From Acanthaster planci (lineage: Eukaryota > Echinodermata > Asteroidea > Valvatida > Acanthasteridae), in assembly GCF_001949145.1 (NCBI RefSeq), contig NW_019091563.1:338053-397197 (forward strand): a stretch of DNA of 59,145 nt, written 5' to 3'. Position numbers and translations under genes: made by a program. Of this stretch, positions 26,401 to 38,000 are shown piece after piece. Numbering within the stretch: position 1 is the first letter of the stretch; every line of letters begins with the position of its first letter. Under the pieces are notes generated by a model. The model was given only the letters and a program-made list of their open reading frames with translations, did not search any database and had not been told where the DNA came from.

Positions 26401-27171
26401 GATATAAAGCGTTTAGTTGTATGTATAAGGATTTACTGCGGAACACGTCTATTGCCAAATTTTACCTTAATTACTGTCTTAAAATTGTTACGGGATGGGC
26501 AAATTTAACCCTTCAATGTAGAAGATCGAGAGAGAAAAAAATCAACGTAATGGAAAAGGATTCAATCATTTCAGGCAGTGGCCTGCCAGGCACTGACATG
26601 ACGAATTAGATGATTAAGCGACGTCATCACTTTTAGGACAAGCAGGCGGGTATATTCTCTGGGGAGACGCGCTATCGGCTGCGCCCGCACGTCCCTGCCC
26701 CAATCGGAATACATGACCACCGTGGGCGTTTGCATGAAAGGGCCGATGACGCTCGTGAGATCAGTGAGTTAAACTGGGAACGCAGCTCGTGTTTTAAATC
26801 TTTGACTGTATATTGCACAGGCGGCGATGGGTGTGGGAGATGGGACCATCCCAAACCAGTGGCGGGAGGCACAGGCAAGTTGCACCCCCAAACATGTTTC
26901 CATTTTTAATTGAAAGCGTTGGCATTTTAGAAATGGAACCACTACCTTTTTTCTAGGGGAGTACGATTCTTTTACAGATGAAAAAATTTTGGACAGTTTT
27001 TTTTAATCAATATTCCCCCTTAACACAAGACCTGGGACACGCTATTTTCCCCAGCCCATGTCAGATGGGGGACTAATAGCTGTTTGTGGTTAGCCAGTGA
27101 TGGGGTGGCTACAACACTCTGCTCCAGTGTTAGACCAGATTATCATGTACACACAAACTCGATTTACACTG

Positions 27172-27390
27172 TTAATTATGTTTAATTGTCGCCCTGGAAA
27201 ACTTTTTCCCCTTCTTCATGGTGGAGACGGGAGTTTGTTTCTGTAAAAAATTTTTTTCTTTTTTGATCCTTAAAAGAATCTGCACTCTAAAGAATGGCTG
27301 TAGTACCATTTTTAAAAATGCTATATAGTACTTTCGATTCCCCAAAAGGAAATTGGTAGCATGTCCCCGCTGGATACGCCACTGCCGTGA
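27172..27390 (-). repeat. Copy of the GTGGCGTA repeat family
   Basis: On the minus strand this begins CAGTGGCGTATCCAGCGGGG, matching the right-hand terminus of the element at 22148-22475. An open frame over it, RQWRIQRGHATNF, is a shadow of the repeat and not a gene. Confidence 0.5.
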
Positions 27391-27763
27391 GTACCGCGGC
27401 AAGAAATTTATTCTACTAAGATGCTATACAATTTAAAGTGCACATCGTACGCCATTTCTTTTCAGGTACAGAAACTTCTAATCGTCTATTGTGCCGTTGT
27501 CATCGTAAATGCTGCTGATTATATTTTTTACTTTATTTCTAAATTTTCAAAGGTGGACATTTCGACCACAAACCCTCAAAACACTAATGTTTGCAACTTT
27601 CAAGCAGCAAAGGCACTAATATATATGTGGTTTCAATTACATGATTGAATGGTTACAGTCTTTTACAAGTATAATTGTTTATATATGAAGGTGTTATTAG
27701 AGTGACAGACACTTTAAAAGCTGTACGCCTTGTAAGTGCGGTGACATTATTATTACTATTGTT

Positions 27764-27860
27764 TTTATTATACGTGCTATTTCTTTATGATTTTGTCTTC
27801 TATTTGTCAGTCTCTGTTCTTCAATATAAGCAGTACTATGTTTAATCAAGGTACTTTATT
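27764..27860 (-). terminator. Candidate Dmbx polyadenylation signals
   Basis: Minus-strand AATAAA hexamers occur at 27860-27855 and 27769-27764, giving 3' UTRs of roughly 650-760 bases. No closer AATAAA is visible below the stop codon. Variant hexamers nearer the stop cannot be excluded, so the choice is open. Confidence 0.25.
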
Positions 27861-28506
27861 AGCAAAATCAGACCGGAAAAGGAATGTAAAAGTCAGTGCT
27901 GCAGGGGAACATAAACGAGCTGTAGGATTTTTAGGTGAAAATGTAAACGGACTGCGTCCGCTGGAAACAAGCAACTCCTAGAAAATAGGTTTAAGAAGAT
28001 GCGTGAAAAAGTACAGTTTAACAGAATGATAAGGCGGACTTCTGGCAACCGTAGTGCAATTTCTACATGGAATAATATATAACACAACTAACTACCTCAT
28101 AGTGTTCAATGTAGAATAACAAGATGCTAGAATCTCAACTTATTCAGTATTCATAACGTTAATCCATTATGTACAAACAAGTTTATAATTATAATAAGCA
28201 CACTACACATCCTCCAATAACCTTTTTTAAACTTTTCTATGTCACTTTAACAAGATGAAAGATGCAGGTCTATATTACATATAGACACATGACTTTGCAA
28301 TTACTTGAAACTTTAAAAAATGTACCAAGAGTAAAAGAAAAAAGGGGCAAAACAACACAATCAATATACTGAGTGAAGTCTGACAAAGACAACAACAACA
28401 AGTGGTAGTTTAAAACTGACCCAAAAATCGAATATGTTGGAATAGATGACTCAACGGTTTGGCCATCCCATGTTGCTGACCCATTACTTGAAATGCTACT
28501 GAGTCC

Positions 28507-29063
28507 TCAGCGTATGTGGTTATACCCTATGGCTGCTGCATGTTGTCTGGCCCTCAACCGTAAACTCTCAATACTGGAGTTGCAGTGCACAGTCCCTTCC
28601 TGAACGTTATCCGTAGCAGAACTGGCGGCTGAAGCAGCTGCCGCTGCCGCAGCAGTGGCAGCCGCTGGCGGCAATGGGGGAAGCTGGGGTGGTGGTGACC
28701 CCATGCCAGGTAAAAACCTCATGCGATTCCAGTTACAGTTAGGTGGGAGGGATACGGAGGGCAGGAACCCAGACAGAAGCCCAGATGGGTGGTCCATCCG
28801 GAGAAAAGGCCCTGGCTGGACAGCTATCGGCGGCCGGAACATACCACTGTGGAGGCCACCGTGCCCGACCGGTCCTGCCTGACGCTGCATGAGGTAAAGA
28901 AGGTCCAAGGGGATGGGTTGGAGGTGACCGACTATAGGATGCTGATGGGGGGTCCCAGATCGGCATGCAACCTCCATCAACTGGTGAGGGAGGCCGTTTG
29001 ATGGCCCCGCTCCAGTCCTCAGAGCTGCACCCCGGAGGGAATCCATAAGCCAGTTGCCCTCGC
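28507..29063 (-). CDS. Dmbx: Dmbx coding exon 4 (Pro/Ala-rich tail and OAR motif)
   Basis: The acceptor TTTTCTTATGTGCAG|GC joins the split Ser296 codon. The exon codes 184 residues and stops at TGA (28509-28507). The first part is rich in Gly, His and Pro ([14 protein letters not shown] is a hydrophobic patch that could be a co-repressor contact, not a clean Eh1 motif). Next come [10 protein letters not shown] and a poly-alanine run. The last 20 residues carry the OAR (otp/aristaless/rax) motif, matching the end of vertebrate Dmbx1. The open frame continues upstream of the acceptor for about 30 codons, but that part is intron with no family similarity. Confidence 0.93.
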
Positions 29064-32000
29064 CTGCACATAAGAAAACATAATAGAATACAGTATCTTT
29101 CCATAAAAAGTTATGAACTTTGCGTCGACGAAAGAAGTTAAAAGAAGGCATTTATTTCCTGTTATCTTTCTGTTTCTGAGGAAATGTACAAGCTGTTTTA
29201 CCCCAGGTATGTAAAACTTGGAAACATTTTCCTTGTATTGCCAAAAAAATCTTTGCATGTATTAGTATTTTGGAGAAAAATCGCATAAAAATGATCCATT
29301 TTTTAAAAAATTACTCAACAGGAAAGCACTTTACTGAAAAACACTAGTCGCGAAACAGGCTAGCTCTTGTGATTCGATTTGTGTGCAAAGGGACAATTTT
29401 GTTTTAAAGGCTAACAAGATATTTTCGTTTAATTCAATAATCTTCCACTGGCACAAAAAGAGCTAACTTTACACGGGTATGCCCAGGGGAGGAAATAAGG
29501 TATCAACCTGCTTAACTTTCCGAAACAATCCTTTCCGTTAATAAAGTCCGGCGCAAACAGCCGATATATCGCTTCGAATTTCAGCGCTCCCGGAAAGTTA
29601 CCGCCATCATAATTATCGATAGTTCTCGCTCTCTTCGATCTTCTTCCCGCGCATTCTTTCTTTTTTCAACCTGTTTAAAAGTTTCCTCGGGTAAAAATTT
29701 GCATCAGTTTCAGCGTCAAAACCCGATTTGACAGATACAAGTATCGACTGACGGCTGAAACCGTACCCCAACGGTCGGAGTTGCGAAACGCTGCAGCACA
29801 CTCATTGGAAATCAATAGAATGCTCTCGTACAAATACACTCCCACTCGAAACGCGAGCGCTCGCTCTGCACCCGCGGGGAAGAAAGGTGGTGGGGGAGAA
29901 AATAACAGCTCCGCAGATTCTGGTTCGCACGCACGCGCTCAAGCCGGTCAGTTATGCTGCGGCCGTCCCCGTGGGAATCCAAACAGAAAGTCGGTTTAGC
30001 AAGCGCGGAGAGGATTGATTCGAGAGTGAGTGACTTCCACCGTTTCTTTTACCGAATTATTTCATCAGTTCGGAACTCGATTCGAGCCTGGTCGATAGGC
30101 AAGTAGAAACACAAAAGAAGATGGCGTTCGAAATGCCTGTTTCCTTTTTCGTTTTGCCTTTTACTCCTGTACGGTGGATGCACACACATTGACCACCCAA
30201 GAGTAGCGGTATTGCGCTCGGAATATTTCAGGTCTAAAAAGCGTTTCTAAAAAAGTAGATAGGAGAAAGATGCTAATTAAAACATGCCAAGGTTTTTGTA
30301 AATATTTGTTTCTCTCCATTGCTAGAATTTATTATGCCAACATTGTGTTTCAAATGCGAAGACATCATATTCCACTTTTGCAACAAAGGCAGCAACAAAG
30401 TTTGTATTTCAAAGTGGCTTTTTAAATGTTATGTTTATGAGGATTTTGGAAGTGCTTTAGTCATGACACTTTTGAACTACTCGTCAAATTGTCTGGAAGC
30501 TGAGACATTTCCCTTCAAGCTCCAGGATTTATACTTGCTTTATAACGTTATAATCATACACAATACGCTAGGGGGGTCTCCATTTTCCGGATATCTTCCT
30601 CTGGCATGAATGTAGTGCTGGTAACTAAGAAGCTTTTTAAATTCTAACGCTCTCGGCAAAGAAAGATTCGTGACTTGCCCAGAGCGACAGCCGTGGGCCT
30701 CATAATGAAATCACTTACAGGGACCAAGCAGCAGAACAAGTTCAGAAAAAAAGCCCCTGGGCCCCGAGTTTTGCCGCTTTTCCACGCTTTTCTCGAAACT
30801 CCTTGATTTCTCCCCCAATTTATCTCTACACCAGCCGAAGAACGAAATCATGGCCAGATCTCAGAAGAAACCATAAGGGAGAGAAGTAATTTTCCAATTA
30901 GGAAAGCCTTAATGTGATGAGTCGGGCACGGCATGGCTGGCAAAGCTCTGGCCAAGCTCGAATAAGATGGAGATATCCAGCGATCCGAAGGTTTGGAGAG
31001 GACCGCTTCAATGAGCTCATTTCACGCTGCTGTTCTCCTACGTCCCAAGTTCCCGAGGCCTGAATCTCGTATTACGATCAGACTCGTGCACGTCGTGCGG
31101 GCAACACAAGAAAACAAGCTGTGAATTAGGAATCAACATGGCAGGAAGTAAAAGTCTTGTATTTGACTGACAACTGATATAGCGGCACGATATAACATGA
31201 ACCTCACGTTCTTTAAAGGATGGTATTAAAAGGAACTTTTCTCATTCCCTTTGCATTTCTACTGCACATAGGCCTACGTAACATTGGAAGATAAACGTGC
31301 ACGCGATAACGTCTTACAGGTGCTTACTTCATTCATTCATGCCACAGCGTTTAAGTTTGCAAGATGTCAATACTTTCGTACGCAGTTACTCAAAGGAAAA
31401 ATGTTGTTCTTTTGATATATGGGAATGGGCACTCTATGGAAAGGTCATTAGTCTGTGGGCTTTTCTCTCATAAACATGAACGACGGATCGTTTTTTTCAT
31501 CGCAAGAGTTCGAGGCATCCATCTCTCAACGCCAACAGAATCACATGGAATCTGACGGTGCTCCGACCCTTTCAACAGGAACTGCAAGGAAAAACCAGCG
31601 CCTGAATTATTCTCTTTTTAATTTCTAATTCGCCCATTGTAAAAAACAAAAATAAGAAAGATGAGAATAAAGGAAAAAACGAAAATTGTGAATTCGTGAT
31701 TGCGGGAGATTTGCCCTGAGTTATTCCGTCGATTAGTCTCGAAGATAACAGCGTTTCTGCCGACTTGTTATTCTCCTTTAGCTGGGAGTCAACTGGGGAC
31801 AAAGCAAGGGCAAAATAACCTGGGGCGGTACATACAAATTGTACTGGAAAGAATTTCCTGGCTCCGAGGTAAAACAGCTCGGGAAACAAAATTGTTTTCC
31901 CATTCCTCTATAGTTCTCCTTTGATCTTAGGTATAATCAATGATTGCCTCCACACTTATTTGAATGAATACCTCCGACAGCTCGGCGATTATACGCTAGC

Positions 32001-35000
32001 TTACACCTCAAAAACCCCCGGAGATAACTATCAATGCCGCTTTATCCGGACCCATCACAGCAAATTTAACATCAACATCAGACGTGGAGAAAGACATTAC
32101 CCCTCCGTCATCACCCTCTGCTCGAGAGAGACTTTTCACTTGTGTCATTTCTTTGCTGTAACAAAAACAAAATTCACATGCACACGAAATATTTCTATCA
32201 GACCGGTTCCCTTCCAGAAACCTACCAGTAATAATTGGGCATCAGAAGCACTATGAAATTGCTTTGGCTGTTATTGTTAGTCTTTATTAAAGATAACTTA
32301 TGGACGCCTCGATGGGTTTCTGAGAGGCCGTATTGTGTTTCACAACTTCCGAAGAAACAGCCTAAGGGATGATTCCTGACCTTGGATATATTTAAGTAAT
32401 CCACAACGCATTATTTTCATGGAGTATTAGTTGTGTACGCGTTGTACAACAAGCAAAAGAGCTGTAGCTGTAGAGACATGTGGATTCAAGGAGATCCTTT
32501 TAACCACAATTTATGTAAACCAAGTTTTTCCGTCTTAAGGCAAAGCAGATCTTCTTGATCCAGTCCGATCCAGTTTTACAGTTTGTCATAATTTACTCGA
32601 ACCTTTATTTTCCAAGTTTCATACTCATTTTTTTTGAGAAGATTAGCCTAGATGTGAGAAGACTAGTAGGTATCGTGATGGACTGGACACAGAGAGCTGT
32701 ATTTTTATATATAGCTTATGACTGGACAGAAGTTTCACGACATCACACGGGTTTTGACTTTTTTAGGGGAAGCTGTGCTTGGCCGGCTTTAAATGTGCGT
32801 TTATTCCCATTCATAAATACTGTTTAGCTAGAGTGTCAAGAGAAGTCATTGTACAATAAATTTCCAAGGATTTGTTCAAGAATTGTACTTTCATTTGCCC
32901 TAACACCCCTGTCCCATATTATGGTATATTCCTCGTGCAAGGAGTCCAGGAGAATCTCCTTATTTGGACTTGGCGCGCGCATGGCGAGTTGGGCGTGCCT
33001 CAGTTTATACCGACTCTTGACCAATAGGGATGGATTACACTGTCTCGTATCCAGGTGCCAGAGCGTTGCGTTTTTACGCAGCGGGCATTATCAAACGTTA
33101 ATACACGGTCACGTTGCGCGTTACTTGAATAGGGTAACTGTCTGAGGTATTTATGAATTTATTTTAAAATATTATTTATCGATGATATTAATTGAGCTTT
33201 GTCTCAGGAATGTTAATTTTATACCAGGTTTTGCCCTCACACAGATGTGCATTCCGAGAGTTGTGAGCTTTCTCATAGGGGAAGGACAGCGTTAGAGATC
33301 ACTGCGCACCTTGTATATCCACAACAAATTATGTTATGAAGTATTTTAGATACACTGTATTCCAAAATATTGTAAGCCCCTCTGATGGGATTCAAACGAA
33401 CAACCTCCTGCTTATTAGTTTACTCGTTTCAACTGCTTGACCACTAGGTTTACCGGGATCGGGTATAGCTGGCTCAAATCTAATGTAGCAACGAGTACCT
33501 AAGTAATTCCCGCCAGAGAAAGCTTGCCAATTTTTCGCAATTCTTAGACCACACCGAGAATAAAACAGTACGTACGTTGTTGTAAGGACAAAACCTGGTA
33601 CAAATATTATTATCGGTTGACAAGTCGGGTTGTATGATTTCATAACATAATGTTATAATTTTAGCTCAAAGAATGCATTCAGTAAGGACGTAGAAACGGG
33701 GTTTATTTCATAAATTACGTTGACTCTGTGGTTTCGTTGAAATCGTTTTTCAATTTCATTCCGACGATATTTTGCTATTTACTTTTTTGAAGTAACCTTG
33801 TGCGACTGAATGTTGAACATTCAGGATAAACTTTAGAAGTTTGAGTAATTTAAGTACAGCCAATATCGGGAGGGGCATCTTTTCGGATAAATTTTGCATT
33901 ATTGGAAAGGGTCTACAGGAAAAGGTTTTGTATGTTTCTGACAAAAAGCGAGAAGGAAAATTGAAAATGTCAAACAACAAAGAAGTTTGAATAATTAGGG
34001 TAATATAGACCTATATAAGACAGTGTCCACTCATTCGTAGCAGTTATTTTTCAGCATTGCAAAGTAATGGTTACCTGTATGATTCAACACACAAGGTTAT
34101 AGGAATACATGCACTTCCTTCTACATTCCCTTACAAGGTTGCATGTGATGAAGACGTAAATTGCCTTTAACACAGTAATTCAACATGACTCCATGCTCTT
34201 GTGGGCGTCAATTGCCTCTCAGAGGTGAGGGATGAAAATGTGGGTAGGTATAAGACAGTAAACTTGTTTAGGGCCTCGGTGGGGAAATAAAGTAAGCCTT
34301 TAATAGTGAGGGGACACATCTCCCACTAACTTATTGACCTTCGTTCTTTCTCTATTTGAATTCAAAACCTCGTGGCAAGTTATAATTAATGAAAGCCTCA
34401 TCAGCTATTTCAAGCCATACTTTTACCATCTTAATGTGATGGCATCAAGATCTTGCAAACGTTGCAGCCGTCACCGAATTACAGATTTCCCTTTAGATTT
34501 TGGCAGAAAATTTGCTTTCCCAATACAACACTACTCTTATTGACACTGAAATTCTGGTGATTTTTATGCCTAGTTAAGTCGAGGTACAGATTTCACTCAT
34601 ACGCTTAGGCTGTAAGTTTTCTATGTGATGTTTTGTCTTGATTGATTTCCTTTGTTTCCTTTGTTTATTTTTTTTCTGGGAGCTTGGGTTTCGAAACAAA
34701 ATGGTATGAGCAAGTTCGGTAAAGTTTCTGTAAATCTCGTTTGTTTGGTTTTTTTTCTGATATGTAGGCTTACATTAGAAGTTGTTGAGAAAGGACAGTG
34801 GGTATGGTTCAACTTAAGCCACCGCTTAATTTCTACAAATTAATTTTGGAAACAACGATGTAGTTAGATACACAGCTATCGATTGTATATCTTAAAAAAG
34901 TAATTTATATGTTCAAATATTTTTTGTGTGTAATTTCACAGGGTGCGGGACCGCACACAGATAGACTTTTATTATTTTCAAATGCAACGAGATTCAGCTG

Positions 35001-38000
35001 TATGGAATCTTTAAAGAAACTGACTTACTGGATTCACTGAGGCTTCTTACAGGTGAAACCGTGGTACTGTCGTCTAAGGCTGGTTCAGTGTTACTCTCCT
35101 CCTCCTTGTTGTGTACTTGTTCGATCTTTAAATTGATGGACTGGACATCGCTCCTGGTCTCCCTGCTATCTTCCGTATGTTCTTTGTCTTCATCCGCTGC
35201 AGTGTTCTCCTCATTATCGTCATCATTGTCGTCATCAGTTTCACCTTTCTCAGAATCTTCATCTCCACCCACCGCCAATTCTTCATGAGAACAGATGGTT
35301 TCGCCAGGAGTACTACCCTCCACGTATTGAATTCGCTCCGTGGAGCTTGAGGATGGGTAGTTTTCCATTCCACCATCGACGGCGGAGGCATGCGAGCGTG
35401 CGGGATTGATGGTACCGCCCGATGCGTCGTCGGGTCCCTTGCTCTCAGCCTCAGCTGTGGTGGTCGTGGCACCCTCTGGCTTTGTACCTTCTTTGGTCTC
35501 TCCTTTGCTTTCAACATCTACGTTCTTGTTGTCATCACATGATGACTTGCAACGCTGCTGCTTACGGAACTTTGCCCGACGGTTTTTGAACCAGACCTGA
35601 CATTTGTGAAGTTCAAAAAAATTTGAAACCTTTGAATTTCCCAGTTTAAGTGCATCTTGATTTCTTAGTTTCTGCCTTGTTTCTTAAATGCAAGCAGAGT
35701 AATGTTCCTCTGCATGCATGAAAAGATATGTATCTATACATTTTAGTCCTAGTCCCTCAAAATGCTGTCATTTTAATGTCTTGAATGTGCTTGTGACTGT
35801 TGCCTATTTGACTTTTTGGATAGGGTCTGTTTGATAATACCTGCAAATTGTCAGCGTTTTCACGAAGAGGCGAATTTCATGAAAAATGGTCTCTCTGTAG
35901 ATTTTTATTTTTTTGTGTGAAAACAATCAAATAGTGCAACATCCACAAGACGGTGAAAGTAAAATATAAGAAAAATCATCAGAAATCCGTAAAATGAAAA
36001 TGGCAAATTTAATCTGTAACATTTATCAATGTGCCTTTTCTCAAACGTAAGATTCGATTTAAAAAGGCTGCTTTTCCAAAAAGCGTTCTTAATTACAAGA
36101 ATTAGTGTTGAAATATCGGAAACCCTTCTTTAAAAGATGATTCAAAACCCTTAGGAAATTTTAAAATTTGGTGCATTCAGAAACATTGAATTTATATTCT
36201 ATTTGTTCTTCATTGAAGGACCTGCGAAGTTCACAAGCATGAACGCTCCTTCTTAGACTAGCAACTTTATTCTTAGCAGTCCTATTGACGAACATGTGTT
36301 ACGCTGCCTGATAAACTGATAAACTGACCGATAAACCTCACAATGGTTTTAACCAGATTCTATTGCAGAAAGAAATTTACAAGGTGATGCGGTAGTCGTA
36401 TAATAAAATACTGATCCAAACCAAAACTGAGTTTCACCGACATCGCATTTCAGCACCTGATACTAAAGAGCTCTTTTTAAATGCACATAAAAAAGTGTTT
36501 TGAGGGACAAATTGTATGTTGTGACATTACTCATAATTTTGCTAATTTCTTTTCTAAGAAACTACTTCGTATCTCCCAATAAAATCTACAGAATACCACT
36601 GAAGATAAGTACGTTTTATGTAATTAAAGCTTATTTCGTATATTAGTTTTTTGTGTGTTTGTTTGTTGATTTGTTTGTCTGTCTGTCTGTCTGTNNNNNN
36701 NNNNNNNNNNNNNNNNNNNNNNNNNNNNNNNNNNNNNNNNNNNNNNNNNNNNNNNNNNNNNNNNNNNNNNNNNNNNNNNNNNNNNNNNNNNNNNNNNNNN
36801 NNNNNNNNNNNNNNNNNNNNNNNNNNNNNNNNNNNNNNNNNNNNNNNNNNNNNNNNNNNNNNNNNNNNNNNNNNNNNNNNNNNNNNNNNNNNNNNNNNNN
36901 NNNNNNNNNNNNNNNNNNNNNNNNNNNNNNNNNNNNNNNNNNNNNNNNNNNNNNNNNNNNNNNNNNNNNNNNNNNNNNNNNNNNNNNNNNNNNNNNNNNN
37001 NNNNNNNNNNNNNNNNNNNNNNNNNNNNNNNNNNNNNNNNNNNNNNNNNNNNNNNNNNNNNNNNNNNNNNNNNNNNNNNNNNNNNNNNNNNNNNNNNNNN
37101 NNNNNNNNNNNNNNNNNNNNNNNNNNNNNNNNNNNNNNNNNNNNNNNNNNNNNNNNNNNNNNNNNNNNNNNNNNNNNNNNNNNNNNNNNNNNNNNNNNNN
37201 NNNNNNNNNNNNNNNNNNNNNNNNNNNNNNNNNNNNNNNNNNNGTTTGTTTGTCGGTTGGTTGGTTGGTTGGTTGGTTGGTTGGTTGGTTGGTTGGTTGG
37301 TTGGTTGGTTGGTTGGTTGGTTGGTTGGTTGGTTGGTTTTTTCGGGGTTTTTTTTGCCCTTTGAAAACTGATGATAATTATCTAACAATTGGTGGAAACC
37401 ATGCGTACAAAATTTGTTCAACAGACCCAATGCCCAATAACAAATTAGTCACAGGTTATCCTGACATTAAAGCTCCTGATTAAGTACGTACTGTGAATGT
37501 TTCATTTGATTCTGGCATTGTTCATGATGTTTGTATGCAATTGAAGCTGTTTTTTGTTGTTTTGAATTAGTTACAACGAATGCACAAAAGGTTTACTCGA
37601 GCCTATCCCAGTGATGCAAGGCTTTTGACCTCCGAGGACGCGTCAAATCATAACCTCGACATATTTGAAAGATATTGCCTCAACTTTAAACATTTTTTTC
37701 GGGCAGATGCTTTGTATGGTAAATTTCAGTCTGCCTATGAAACTGCCCTTTTTAGAGTACATAAAGATGTTGCGTATGTCTCCGATAAACAACGTGCACT
37801 TATACTATTTCTGTTTGATTTATCTGCTGCTTTTGACTCCAGCTTTTGCTTTTGAATTTGGGGGAAAGTTTCGAGATTTATTGTAAAACGCTATATTGAG
37901 AAGAAATCATTATTATTCCTTTGGACGAGTCGTGTTTAAAAAGATGTGGTTAACATGTATTCTAACCTGTTTTGTGTGTGTGTGTGAAAAGAGAGGCAGG

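Larger units (their letters stand above)
23406..28506. other. Region 3' of Dmbx
   Basis: Includes the likely Dmbx 3' UTR (about 27760-28506) and the repeat at 27172-27390. Two more complex stretches, about 24640-25110 and 26640-26890, could be regulatory. No second gene recognised. Confidence 0.5.
29064..35028 (-). other. Dmbx intron 3
   Basis: This phase 1 intron of 5965 bases splits Ser296. It holds a CpG-rich block at about 29500-30080, a more complex, balanced-composition stretch at about 30640-31130 that could be a conserved non-coding element, and a minus-strand tRNA-like relic at about 33372-33462. I see no exon-like frame with both splice sites inside it. Confidence 0.85.

Noticed and set aside
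28655-29258. Other open frames over Dmbx exon 4 on both strands
   Set aside because: Shadows of a GC-rich coding exon; only one frame carries the OAR motif and joins exon 3 in phase.
35061-35600. Serine-rich plus-strand frames and a second minus frame (35128-35517)
   Set aside because: Antisense and frame-shifted shadows of the acidic Dmbx exon 3.
36624-37483. Open frames of 237-276 codons spanning the N run on both strands
   Set aside because: They are mostly unknown residues plus translated tetranucleotide repeats; artefacts of the gap.
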